A DNA stretch of 64,000 bases from Sepioteuthis lessoniana (lineage: Eukaryota > Mollusca > Cephalopoda > Myopsida > Loliginidae). The notes beneath the pieces are model-generated. The model saw nothing but the letters and a program-made list of their open reading frames with translations, ran no database searches and was not told where the DNA came from. This document shows, in pieces, positions 10,810 to 21,261 of this stretch (position 1 is the stretch's first letter; each line of letters starts with the position of its first letter). The position numbers and the translations under genes are program-made. The stretch is taken from assembly GCA_963585895.1 (NCBI GenBank), contig OY757915.1, positions 92,094,836-92,158,835 of the forward strand, read 5' to 3'.

Positions 10810-11040
10810 ATATTTTCCTCACTTTCCTTCTCTTGGATTCGTTAATCGACCAAAGCCAGAGAACACAATCTGCCCAACTATCAATTAGTGGCTGGGAGAA
10901 AAGGAATTTATGTTTTTTCCTCAGGGTGATATTGTGAAATAAAACTCAAGCAGTCACGTACAGGATTCGAAAGTGGCTCGCTGGGTTCATTTTCCTTTCG
11001 ACAATAACTTTTACGCTTCAGTCATTCCATTACTACGCTG
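10810..11040 (-). repeat. SINE-B, old and diverged
   Basis: Recognisable order on plus: TCCTTCTCTTGGATTCG, GGCTGGGAGAAAAGGAAT, then CAGGATTCGAAAGTGG near the B box. Ends are eroded and no target duplication was seen. Confidence 0.6.
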
Positions 11041-11530
11041 AATACAAAGGTATTGTACGTGAGTGTCAGTGGCTCACTAGCGTGATATTCTTGTTATTAG
11101 CTCCTTAAAAAATGTCACCAGCTCTATCTGCTGCACGGTAGAACTCATAGAAAGATAGATTTTAACACTGTTTCTCCTTCGGTATAATGGGAAGACTAGC
11201 CACTTTTCGGGAATAAGATTTTTACAAAATTCCATCAATACTGCAATGTTTCAGTCCCAACGCAGCAATCTAGTGCAGTTAACAGGTTTAGCTTCGTATT
11301 ATGGAACTAATTCATAATTATTTTCTTATATATTTCGTAACAGATGAACATTTTTTTCTTTCTGATCTTCTTCTTTCTATTTTCTTTCCTCCGCCATGCA
11401 GAAGTTTAATTATAATTTTTGTACTATACTAGGAATGTTGAGAATTTATTGTCCTTCTTTTTTCAATCTACTGAAGTGGGGTGGTATCCATGACGTAGAG
11501 GCTAACGTACAAAACTGAGACATCATAGTT
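11041..11530. other. Unassigned spacer
   Basis: No repeat family or exon recognised. Composition is moderate and non-repetitive. Confidence 0.5.
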
Positions 11531-11531
11531 G

Positions 11532-11588
<57 letters not shown>
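11531..11588. repeat. (TA)n microsatellite
   Basis: About 58 bases of alternating TA with one G interruption. It abuts the first fold-back element. Confidence 0.9.
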
Positions 11589-11590
<2 letters not shown>

Positions 11591-11599
11591 CATCAAACA

Positions 11600-12065
11600 A
11601 TATAGACATCTTTTGTCTACATATCTTTGTATATGTCCTTTCGAGTTGCCGCATTGATTTTATGGTAAATGAAATTAATTGGTTCTCAGGTACTTCCGGC
11701 CTTATCTTGGGTTATCATCAGGGATGTGTATATTGCAAAAGTGACATGACCTTTACATGTACATTATTGCCTTGTAAGTGTTTATCATTTATACTGGTGT
11801 GTTGTTGAAGTGTTTATTTTAAACATCGTTTCTAGACGTAGCAGCTGTGGCTAAAGACATTTAAGTATACTAGTATTTGATTCGAAATTGATTCTTTTGA
11901 GTTTAATCAGCCCTGATAATGACCCAAAATCGGGCAGAAATTACTAAGGTACTATTTAATTATGGCAGTTTCATTTGCCAATTCCCACCGGATACCATAA
12001 AATCAACGCAGTAACGCAAAAGGACATTTACAAAAATATGTAGACAAAAGATATGTATATTGTTT
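11600..12065. mobile_element. Fold-back element 1 (Penelope-type terminal repeats?)
   Basis: Arms of about 130-150 bases at 11600-11740 and 11890-12065 are inverted, diverged copies of each other; for example TTTTGTCTACATAT on the left and ATATGTAGACAAAAG on the right. Arms contain CTGATGAT (minus, near 11717) and CTGATAATGACCC (plus, near 11913), a hammerhead-core-like arrangement seen in three other fold-backs. Element class is inferred. Confidence 0.6.
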
Positions 12066-12098
12066 ATTGAAATATGGATTAATGAAGAAATGATGTCT

Positions 12099-12128
12099 AA
12101 ATACACACACACACACACACACACACAC
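12099..12128. repeat. (CA)n microsatellite
   Basis: Fifteen CA units, followed by unassigned sequence. Confidence 0.9.
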
Positions 12129-12288
12129 ATGGGGGTTGAGCACTCTGGCGAAGGAATTGTCGGCCGCCCCTAGCGTAATGCAAAGCTCTTCGTAAGAATT
12201 GAGCACTCTGGTAGCCGATAAGGTATAAAAAATGTAAACAAAGGCTGCTGCTACTGTTGCTAAAATAAATACCTTAAAATTCCCTTAG

Positions 12289-12431
12289 CCAACGTAGTCC
12301 GCTTGGTGGCCGACAGGTCCGAAGCTTAGTCTTACGTAAAGTTGGACGGGTTTCGATCCCAGCTTCGAGAATCCTGCGTGTCTAGCCACACTGAAGAGTT
12401 CTGATAGAACGAAACAGTGTGTCTGTGGATG

Positions 12432-12436
<5 letters not shown>
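12289..12436 (+). repeat. SINE-H copy 1: tRNA-like head plus hammerhead ribozyme
   Basis: About 148 bases. The first 80 resemble a tRNA, with an A-box-like TGGTGGCCGACAGGTCC and a B-box-like GGGTTTCGATCCC, which would drive RNA polymerase III. The last 60 bases fold as a hammerhead ribozyme (separate entry). A (TA)n run starts immediately after GACAA, as in copy 2, so (TA)n is its 3' tail. An inverted, diverged second copy at 44118-44273 keeps both parts. It shares no sequence with SINE-A, B or C outside the tRNA-like boxes. Confidence 0.8.
12378..12436 (+). ncRNA. Type I hammerhead self-cleaving ribozyme (copy 1)
   Basis: All core positions are present. CUGAAGA (12391-12397); helix II GUUC/GAAC with loop UGAUA (12398-12410) and a G-C closing pair; GAAA (12411-12414); helix III ACA/UGU with a three-base loop (12414-12422); cleavage triplet GUC with C at 12423. 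Helix I is CCACA (12386-12390) with UGUGG (12424-12428), extended after an internal loop by GUC/GAC. Helix I is open to the ends, so type I. A very short helix III is typical of animal retroelement hammerheads, which often cleave best as dimers (family knowledge). Predicted cut follows 12423. Activity untested. Confidence 0.85.
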
Positions 12437-12474
<38 letters not shown>

Positions 12475-12490
12475 ACATATATATATAGGG
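12436..12490. repeat. (TA)n tail microsatellite
   Basis: Alternating TA interrupted by CAC, directly 3' of the ribozyme. Confidence 0.85.
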
Positions 12491-12662
12491 AGATTAAAAA
12501 ATCGTTATGAAAACCTATTTTCTTAAATTTAGAAAAGTGCTCAAATACTGGCCAATAAAGCAAGAATAAACCTAAAATATAATGTCTACTCACCTCTTTT
12601 TGTCAGTCTAATAACTTTAAGGTTCGTTAATTTTTTTATATATACTACAATGAAATGAAACG

Positions 12663-12890
12663 CTTTTTTGTTTGTTTAATGGTATATCAACCTTCATGGT
12701 TTATTTTATGCCAAACCTATCCTTGTAGAAGAACTGTAGTGGTAGTCTTTAACCCATTGCTGGTAGAATCAGTAAGTTTATATTTTTTCATGAGTCTTTG
12801 TCTAAAACTCACCGTCATAGCGTGACTAGAGTTCGAACTCGTTTACTTCGAGAACCTTAGCCATTAAGCTACGGGGACTTACACCCTGAT
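12663..12890 (-). repeat. SINE-A, diverged
   Basis: On plus: tail GGTATATCAACCTTCATGG, then AACCCATTGCTGG, then GCGTGACTAGAGTTCGAACT (B box), ending in GCCATTAAGCTACGGGGAC (A box). Old copy, TSD not resolved. Confidence 0.75.
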
Positions 12891-13430
12891 CAATAAATAA
12901 TAGGGCATCTATGTTTTACAGATTTACGTCATTCCTTTCTTGGTTACTCCGAGAACTTTTCGGCTGTGTATCATTTCTTTTTTGTTTTCAATGCCTTCTT
13001 GCCTTTTGTTTCTTTCTTTTATTTTATCCTCATCTTAAACCATTTTTCACGACTTTTCGTCTTAGTCACCACTCTCTGTCTGTCTGTCTATCTATCTATC
13101 TATCGGCTCATTTTCTTTCTTCGCCAAAGCCCAGGCGGAAACGGAGATGCGCGTAATCTGATCCGATTCGGGACGTATGCGCCAATTGCATCGGTGTCAC
13201 TGTGTAAATCTATATTTGCAAAATGTCTGTATCAATAGATGGTGTTTCAGAGACGCTTAATTGTTTGCTTTTTTTAAGGGGGTGCATTTGAATAGTTGTC
13301 GAAAGCTGTGTCTGTCAGGCTGGGTTCTTTACGTAATTTGTACTGCTCCCAGAACTCATAAAACAACGAAATTCATACTTGCGATCGATCAAGCGACAAA
13401 CGGTGCCGGGTTCAATTGCAAATAAATAAA
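12891..13430. other. Unassigned spacer
   Basis: Includes a (CTAT)n near 13085-13103 and a slightly GC-richer segment at 13125-13200. No gene or family recognised. Confidence 0.5.
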
Positions 13431-13589
13431 AGCTAGAAAATAGACACATGTGGGGTCAGTTTTATAAGGCTGACCTCCACAAGCCTGCATCGGTTAACTG
13501 TCGTACGAACAAGTAGAGTAAACAATCCAGGGCCAACAATGACTATCAATTTCCTTATTTGGTCATCAAAAGATAATTTTGGTTGATAA

Positions 13590-13915
13590 TATGTTTTGGT
13601 AACATCTAAAAGAATCAAGTTCATAGATAAATAAAATAATTGTGTTTGTATATCTACCCTTCCTATTGATGTCAAATTCACGCCTTTTTGGTGCCACCAT
13701 TACGAATACTGATTTTCAAGGCCTTCTTTAAATAAAAGAATAAATAAATTGGCGCATTGTAACAACTAAAAGAATCAAGTTCATAAATGAATAAAATAAT
13801 TGTGTTTGTATATCTACCATTCCTATCGATGTCAAATTCGAGCCTTTTTAGGTGTCACCATTTTGAATACTGATTTTCAAGGCCCTCTTTAAATAAAAAA
13901 AATAAACTGGCGCAT
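13590..13915. repeat. Tandem duplication, two units of about 162 bp
   Basis: Both units run from AACA(T/A)CTAAAAGAATCAAG to GGCGCATT and share TACTGATTTTCAAGGCC. Divergence is about ten percent by eye. The phrase ACTGATTTTCAAGG recurs at 44912, so the unit may belong to a dispersed family. No coding content recognised. Confidence 0.8.
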
Positions 13916-14164
13916 TACAATCATCCTGGTTCCAAAATTTTCATAAACGCTTCATATCATTATATTAAGTCATGTATTGTCTTTACGAGCCTCCTATAGT
14001 ATCAAAGCAGGATATGACACCAGATTGTGCTTGGTGAATGTACTTCCCCGTGAAAGAGTGAATGGTGTTAAAACTGTTCAGCTCCGTCTGCATTCCTTAT
14101 AAAGAGCGCCTGAGGCATCAGTGATTGACTTTGAATCATCCACCTTTTAATGCAATGTTAGATG

Positions 14165-14785
14165 TATTGACTGGGCGAAGACAAACTCGGAAACTGAGCC
14201 AGATAATTATTCCGAGCTGCGGAAGACTAGGGTTAAGAGGGACTTCAGCTCCCTCCTCACAAATGGATGTTCTGGATATGACACTAAACTGAATCCGATG
14301 AAAAGGCTATCGTTTAGGAAGTCTGAAGTGTGTGAAGTCACCTCCCTTCTTCAGTTCTTTCAGATCCATTCTGACCTGGAATAACTGTACACTTTAAGGC
14401 CTCATCGTGGATCTTCTTGAAAATTGTTGGTATTTGATAGAAATACTTGATACTATATAAACGTGTATACATCATTTGTATCAGAATTAGTTTCTTGAAG
14501 TTATAATTGTTTAGTAAACATTAACATCAGTTACTTGAAACCATATCATTATAGTCAAAGGATTATTATTTATCAAAAATGGTTACTTTAAATCAGATAA
14601 TCCTATGTCAATTATGATGATTATTTGATACCTTCTGACTATAAAAACAAATTATAAATACTATCAATATTCCAATACAAAATAGTGATCTTAAGATTGC
14701 AATGGAACGTCAAATATTTACAAATGCATTAAATGTCGGCATTAAACAACCCATAAAGAGTTGATATGCCGTTATAAGAACCAAT
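14165..14785 (+). repeat. L-repeat, very old
   Basis: Head-like part at 14165-14395 includes GGATATGACACTAAACTGAA and CCATTCTGACCTGGAATA. A tail-like part at 14735-14780 reads AAACAACCCATAAAGAGTTG. The body between is eroded. Confidence 0.5.
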
Positions 14786-14970
14786 TCAAATCAAACCAAT
14801 CTAGTTAATGTTAAAATAAGAAGAATCTGCGTTGTGGCTGAGAAATTCAATATTTCTCTCTGTAGTCGGTCTTTGAGTGTATATAAAGATCAGGGTTTCC
14901 ATTGCTCTAAAAGACTTGAAACATTTTCTACCCATTTAGCTTTTGTGCCAGACCGGCTTTATGGGTAATA

Positions 14971-15927
14971 TACAGGGTGTCTCAAAATAGATGCAACTTA
15001 ATAATATGATAAGGATTTTTACTGTGACATTTATCCATGTCAGCTGGTGTGAGTTTATGCTTGATCTGTATTCTGTATGGCTACAGCTGAAGATCTTTTT
15101 AAAGATTTTTTACAACGATGTGTGTGAAAGACCAAGTTCTTGGGAACGTCTTCGGATGGACTTTTTCAGACTCCTTCCGACAGAATCTCTCATCCCATCC
15201 ACATTGTCAGGACATCTTGCAGTAAAACTTCCTGTCAGATCAGGGATTTTATGCTTTCATGTTGATGTTGTTTTCTGACCCTGTGGCTTGAAATTTGTGA
15301 ACCCAACGAGAAGTTTGACTTTTATTAGGGATAATTGTTAAAGTTAAACTTCCTACGAAATTTTGCGTGCACCGTTTTGAATGATTTTGTATTGACACAA
15401 AATAGTTTTTACTCTCTTGTCCAAAGTATTCTGATCGAGAATTGGATTAATAGTTATTAAAGTAGACTGTTTTCAAATCTGAAAAGAAGAAGACATTATT
15501 ATTAGTAGAGTTATATGCAGTCACAATGGTCTCATGGGTATTGAGACAGTTTTGAATGATTTTGTCTCCAAATAAGTAGTGACGCAAAATATTTTTTCCT
15601 CTCTTATACAAGGCATTGAGATCGTGGATTAATAGATCTTATAGTATACTATTTTCAAATCTGAAACAAAAAAGAAGACATTATTATTAATAGAGTTATA
15701 TGCAGTCACATTGGTCCCATGTGTATTGAGACAGTTTTGAATGATTTTGTCTCCAAATAAGTAGTGACGCAAAATATTTTTACTTCTATCACTGAAGGCA
15801 GTGTTATCGAGAATCAATACTTATTACAGTATACTATTTTAAACTTTAAACAAAAAAGAACACAACATTATTATTAGTAGAGGTATTAGAAGTCACATAG
15901 GTCCCATGTATATTGAGACACCCTGTA
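14971..15927 (-). mobile_element. TA-flanked Tc1/mariner element, internally deleted
   Basis: CAGGGTGTCTCAA (14973-14985) and its exact reverse complement (15913-15925) are terminal inverted repeats; the match extends four more bases with one change. TA dinucleotides flank both sides, the duplicated target of this superfamily. The minus strand at 15260-15000 keeps part of a transposase N-terminus with RDSVGRSLKKSIRRRSQELG then a helix-turn-helix-like LSHTSL, cut by a stop. The rest is replaced by tandem repeats, and no catalytic domain is present. Confidence 0.88.
15375..15912. repeat. Three tandem units of about 184-190 bp inside the mariner
   Basis: Each unit carries ACATTATTATTAGTAGAG or close, then GTCACA, then GGT(C)CCATG and a TATTGAGACA that copies the inner end of the terminal repeat. 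The array seems to have grown by duplicating the element's right end. Confidence 0.85.
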
Positions 15928-15944
15928 ATTTCTCACGTGTCACC

Positions 15945-16310
15945 GGAGTTTCGTTTGGTTTTGTTTCATGTCATATCAACAATTGTAGGTTATTTAATGC
16001 CAAAGCCTTTTTGTATATAATCATTGATTATATGATTTCTATACATATTTTGTAGATAAGATTTTAAAATAAGCCTGAGATCTTTTTTTTCACTCAGTTA
16101 AATGGTTTCACTAATTTCTATCTAATACGAATAATTCTATTTACTATTAATCATTAGTTTGCACACAGTTTAATGTTTTCGAGTATTGTTATGTGTTACT
16201 AACGATTCAATTAAATATCTGTAATTTTTTTCACACAGTTAAATGAACAAACAGTTCTATTCCAAACAATTCATTTTAGCATTATTACACATTTTTGTTT
16301 ACACACAGTT
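15945..16310 (-). repeat. L-repeat, tail and old body
   Basis: The tail reads TCATATCAACAATTGTAGG on plus. A body with ACACAGTTAAATG phrases follows. Confidence 0.65.
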
Positions 16311-16535
16311 AAATGAATTTGGCGTTAAACAACCTATAAAGGTTGATATGCCATAAAACCCAACCAACCAATCAACTAAACTAAATTGCTTGAAATAGAA
16401 ATGTTTTTGACAATTAAACTGTGTACTCCTGCTAAAGTTGTTTGAAATAGAACTGACTATTTGTATAAAAATCTATTTGGCGTTAAATAACCTACAAAGG
16501 TTGATATGACATAAAACCCAAACAACTAACTCTTG
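16311..16535 (+). repeat. Two L-repeat tails in series
   Basis: Tails at 16316-16365 and 16470-16525 (both with AAAGGTTGATATG) separated by one or two body subrepeats. Confidence 0.75.
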
Positions 16536-16554
16536 CGCATTCTGTGGAAAAAAT

Positions 16555-17050
16555 TGAAACGTTGTATCGAATATTAAATTATATCTAAAGGCTAGACGCA
16601 TATTTTCGAATATTGGTCTGTTTGTTTAATGACATATCAACCTTTGTAGGTTATTTAATGCCGAATTGGTGTATCTAGGAGAACAGAAGTAGTACTATTT
16701 AACTCTTAGCTGGGAGTTTTCCAAGGGAATTTGTCCCAAAGTGAACGTAATAGCGCGACTAGAGTTCGAACTCGCTTACAAGGATTCCTCCGTCCATCAC
16801 TTTAATCATAACACTGCGAGAAGAGCCACTTGCGAATTTTTGACGATCGGACAAATATTAAATTATATCAAAAGATTAGACGAATTTTTCGAATAGCTGA
16901 AGATTAGACTAATATTAGCTTATATCTTTAGATTTGATGAATGTTCGATTATATCTAAAGATTAGATGAATATTTTCGAATATCTGAAGATTAGACGAAG
17001 ATTAATTAAAGATGAATTGAAGATTAGATTATTTCAAAAGATTCGGTGAG
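16555..17050. repeat. Degenerate AT minisatellite
   Basis: Repeats of GAAGATTAGACGAATATT and AATTATATCTAAAGATTAGA on both sides of the inserted SINE-A at 16615-16810. Units are irregular, about 35-45 bp. The array predates the SINE. Confidence 0.6.
16615..16815 (-). repeat. SINE-A nested in the minisatellite
   Basis: On plus: AATGACATATCAACCTTTGT, then TAATAGCGCGACTAGAGTTC, ending GTCCATCACTTTAATC. The head is 5' truncated before the final A-box bases. Confidence 0.78.
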
Positions 17051-17104
17051 CAAGACTGCAGAGCTTAATAAATGAAGTAAAATCATCCTTACTAAATACT
17101 TATA

Positions 17105-17752
17105 TTGCCCAGTCAGCAGAGGCTGTGGAATACATTCATTGCTTCTCTGCATAGGGTTAAGAGCCTCCCATAATGAGTGTCCTGGATATGACACTAAACA
17201 ATCTCATGGTAAGTTTCCAGTAATGCTGGAGCTTTGGGGAATGTAGAGTACCCCTTCATTGCCATCGCTCCCAGTTTCACACTTGCCCAGAGAGGTAGTA
17301 CCTGATAAGGTTTAAATAGAACTAAACGATGTACTTATGCTAGACTGAATGTTTGAATAAGAACTGTTTGACTAAACTGAATAGCTTAAAATAGAAATAT
17401 TTTTTGATATTCAAAGTGTGTACTTAGATTTAAATTGCGTACTTAGGCTAAACTAAATTGTTTGAAATGGAACTCTTTTTGACATTGAAACTGTTCTTAC
17501 GCTAAACTGAATTGTTTAATATAGGACAGTTTCGACATTTAACTGTGTGTAAATATATACTTATACTAAACTAAATTTGCTGAATTAGAACTGTTTGATT
17601 AACTGAATGGCTTGAAATAGAAATGGTTTTGACAATTAACCTGTGAACTCATGCTAAACTGAATTATTTGAAATAGAATTGATTATTTGTATAAAAAATT
17701 GATTTGTCATTAAATAACCAACAAAGGTTGATACGCAATGAAACCCACACAA
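17105..17752 (+). repeat. L-repeat, near full length
   Basis: Starts TGCCCAGTCAGCAGAGGCTG, passes through the head block and about seven subrepeats, and ends AACAAAGGTTGATACGCAAT. Confidence 0.82.
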
Positions 17753-18188
17753 ACATAAAAGACTTATAACAGCCAAATTATTCCCTTACGTTCAAGTCAC
17801 GCTGAAAGCATCAGTTCCCGCTCGATCACGGAAGTAAAGCAACGAAGAACCTGTTTAATTTTTACATGGGTAACCACTTAAGCTAACAGCAAGTACTGGA
17901 AGTAACTTTGAACCAGTGTGCCATGTTTAAGTAAAGATTAGTAGATAAAAACTTTAAAATTCTGCTGATTTACTGCCTCTCAATGAAGAAAGAAATTGCT
18001 TATCCTCACTCTCTCTTAGGCATCAAAGTGTGCCTTATATTGTGCAATGGTTAACGAGCGAGGCGAATAGATTATTGTTACTAATTTTGTACTCACTGAG
18101 TGCCTCATAGTCTGACCTTGTGCCAAACAAAGCTAAGCTTAATCGAATACTGTTAGGCATTCATGTTGTAGTATCTAATCTAGGTAAG
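17753..18188. other. Spacer with possible tRNA-like SINE remnant
   Basis: 18030-18150 contains TGCAATGGTTAACGAGCG and GCTAAGCTTAATCG, matching the remnant at 4650-4735. The rest is unassigned. Confidence 0.35.
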
Positions 18189-18189
18189 A

Positions 18190-18620
18190 TTGGATTTGAT
18201 ATTACCCTCCGGTAATAACGCAGTTCAGCCGGCGGTAAAACGGCCGGCAGGTTCGGGTTTGGTTGTGGAAGCAGTAATAAGAGATGGTTTGGGGTAGGCG
18301 GAAACGGAAGGTGATTGTAGTGATGGTGTGAGGTTTGGAGGGTGCGAGATTGCTGATGTCTCGTTGGCCGGCAGCAAAAGAGCCGGCTTTGCGTCTGGGA
18401 CTGAAACAAGAAATAACAATATAATGCAACATCTGTAGGCAGAATAGTCTGAACGAGAATTCCCGGGCCTACCCTACTCCACATCGACCCCCACCGCTTA
18501 TTTCTAGGCTTCTGTATTCAGGAAGAACAGATAATTGCGCCCAGAGCCCGTCAGCTAGCCTTCCAGTCTTTATTTTCACCCACCATTTTGTTGCCATTTA
18601 CAAAGAGCCACATTCTCACC
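18190..18620. other. GC-richer patch of unknown nature
   Basis: CCGG-rich sequence (GCCGGCGGTAAAACGGCCGG) contrasts with its AT-rich surroundings. The minus strand stays open for 107 codons (18484-18161) in one frame and for shorter stretches in the other two, giving Pro-, Leu- and Ser-rich peptides with no family signature. It might be a fragment of an LTR, a promoter or a 5' exon. I saw no TG..CA-bounded repeat pair. Confidence 0.3.
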
Positions 18621-19202
18621 TTTTATAAAAGTCGCTTTTTTCAAGACTTTCTTTCTGGGAAAAACCGCACTGTCGGTGAACCTTTTAATACGTTGACTGT
18701 ATCCTTAAAAAAAGGATAAGTCTTCTTCCCACCAAAAAAAAAAATAATGTCATGGGTATGCCATGACATTGGATCGGGTGGTGCGGCTCTAGTTTTGGAG
18801 ATCTGTGTTGGGTGAATATTTCATCATTGTCACTGTTCACTCTTTCCCGGAATAGTTGTACCTGGTAGCATCACATCTATCGGTTTAAAAAGATCTGTTA
18901 AAAAAACATTTCTTTTTCGATTGGACCGTGTGCAAAAAAAAAAAAATTAAGAAACGACACAAAGAATATAAAAATAAATTCGATTTCATAAATTCGAAGC
19001 ATAGAATAAGCCTTTCATTGAAATTAATCAATCACTCAACAAATCCTTCTCTTGAAAAGTGATCAAAATCCAAAAAATGAAGATATTAGACTGAATAGTT
19101 TTTCTAATTATGAGAATATTTTTTAAGATAGTTTTAAAATTTTCAATATACATGATAAAGAAATCACCACCAACGGATAATAATTTAAAGTTCGAGCAAT
19201 TA

Positions 19203-19205
<3 letters not shown>
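18621..19205. other. Unassigned AT-rich spacer
   Basis: Includes a short inverted repeat around ATGTCATGGGTATGCCATGA (near 18750). No gene or family recognised. Confidence 0.5.
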
Positions 19206-19207
<2 letters not shown>

Positions 19208-19248
<41 letters not shown>

Positions 19249-19334
19249 ATATATATATATATATATATATAGATAGATAGATAGATAGATAGATATGTGT
19301 GTGTGCGCGTGTGTGTGTGAAGATATATACATAC

Positions 19335-19393
<59 letters not shown>

Positions 19394-19416
19394 CCGTGCT
19401 ACCAGTGCGATATGAT

Positions 19417-19462
<46 letters not shown>

Positions 19463-19492
19463 ATTAGATATGGAATAGAAAGTAATGTATAC

Positions 19493-19540
<48 letters not shown>

Positions 19541-19584
19541 GTTACTTTCTATTCCATATTCAATTTTTTATTTCATCTCTCTTA

Positions 19585-19652
<68 letters not shown>

Positions 19653-19655
19653 TTT
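19208..19655. repeat. Compound microsatellites with a perfect inverted flank
   Basis: (CT)n 19210-19247, (TA)n, (GATA)n, (TG)n, (CATA)n and several long (TA)n runs. ATATGGAATAGAAAGTAA at 19468-19485 is the exact reverse complement of 19542-19559, with (TA)n between them. The block could extrude as a cruciform. Confidence 0.88.
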
Positions 19656-19990
19656 CACTACTTTCTATTACATTTTAAATTTTTTTACTTTATTTCTCTA
19701 CATCCTTGGAAATCTATCCTGGGGGAAAATCACGACGGAAAACATAAAAATCCTAGAATTTTTACTTGCTAAATTAGCGTCCCATTATTCTAACGCAGCA
19801 ACCATACACGCGTTATTTGCATGTCAGGAAAGTTCCCACGAAAATGGGGTCATTTACGGGACATAATTTTCCATGCATAGTTTTTAAAAGGTTCCATTAT
19901 TCTTCAGTTTATCATACAAAAAAAAATAAATAAATAAACAAGGTAGTATAAGAAATGGAAAGCATATTAAATTTTTGTGGCATATGGGCT
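19656..19990. other. Unassigned spacer
   Basis: No repeat family, exon or RNA gene recognised. Confidence 0.5.
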
Positions 19991-19992
<2 letters not shown>

Positions 19993-20078
<86 letters not shown>

Positions 20079-20600
20079 ATTGCGCGTGTACTAGCGCGTG
20101 TGTGTATGTACATGCATGTATGTAGGAGTATGTGTGCATTTGCGTTGGTGTTGAGAGGGGAGATAAATAAATGAATACGTACACACACACAAAGAAAATC
20201 CCCTTGCTTTATTATGTTAAAATAGAGAAAAATAAAAGAATAAATAACTTGTAGAAAACAGTTTCTAAAAGGAGAAGTGACATGTGGGCTACCATATATA
20301 TGTATATCTATAGATATATATAAAGAGAAAGAAAGAAAGAAAGAAAGACAGAAAGAGAGACGGGGGGGGTGAAAGAGAGGGAGAGTGTGTGTGTGAGGAA
20401 GAGATGGAGTTGGTGTGTGTGTGTGAAAGAAAGAAAGAATTTGTGAGAGAAGGACGGAGTGTAAGAGAGAAAAAGAGAAAGACAGTCAGAAAGAGAGAGA
20501 GAGAGTAAGAGAATGAGAGAGATAGTAAGAGAAAGAGAGAGAGCGAGATAGAGTAAGAGAAAAAAGAGAGAGAGAGAGAAAGAGAAAGTGAGTAGGAAGT
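19993..20600. repeat. (TA)n(TG)n and a long GA-rich tract
   Basis: (TA)n 19993-20034 passes into (TG)n 20035-20074. From 20318 to 20590 the sequence is almost pure purine with GAAA, GAGA and GTGT interruptions. Confidence 0.85.
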
Positions 20601-20779
20601 TTGATAAGGATACAGAAGGGTGCTCTGAAAGTTGTACTTACGAATTATTTCGTAGGAAACTGCAACAGATACAGGGAAAACAATGACATCGTAAGGTAGG
20701 ACATGTTTTTAATTACATGATGCTATTTTTCACCTGAACAGCACCATTGCCAATAAACTTTTACAAGCGATAAATGTAT

Positions 20780-21045
20780 TTACCAACCCCTTCCACATTA
20801 GCTGGTGCGACACAAGTACATTATTTTTTTGGAGAAGTTTAAAAGGTTTGAATTCAGAGTTTGGCTTCTTTTAGACCGGTTACCCTACCGAGGTTAAAGA
20901 GCCCAGTCTGTACTTCTGTTTTACCTAGAGCTAGAGGGAGAATAGTTAGATTCATTCCTTTCCTACAGCCCTATGTACAATGCAGGATTTGAAATCGGGG
21001 CGTCGGGTTCATTTCATCCGACGATATCCATTAGACCAGTAGCGT
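20780..21045 (-). repeat. SINE-B, diverged
   Basis: Plus order: ACCAACCCCTTCCACATTAG, TTTGAATTCAGAGTTTGG, GCAGGATTTGAAATCGGG, then CCGACGATATCCATTAGAC at the tRNA-like A box. Confidence 0.75.
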
Positions 21046-21117
21046 CTTCATTTATACCAGGAGCGATAGATCTATAGAAGTTTCAGGGAAAATAAATTGG
21101 GACAATATTTTGATAGT

Positions 21118-21118
21118 G

Positions 21119-21186
<68 letters not shown>
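21118..21186. repeat. (CT)n(TA)n(TG)n microsatellite
   Basis: Three adjoining dinucleotide runs. Confidence 0.9.
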
Positions 21187-21187
<1 letters not shown>

Positions 21188-21261
21188 TACTCTTTATTTT
21201 TTCATCTTTTATTATTTTATATTGAGGGGTTAATATCTAAAGAAACAGCTATTACAATAAT

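Noticed and set aside
19295-19772. Tyr-Ile repeat frames
   Set aside because: Translated (TA)n.
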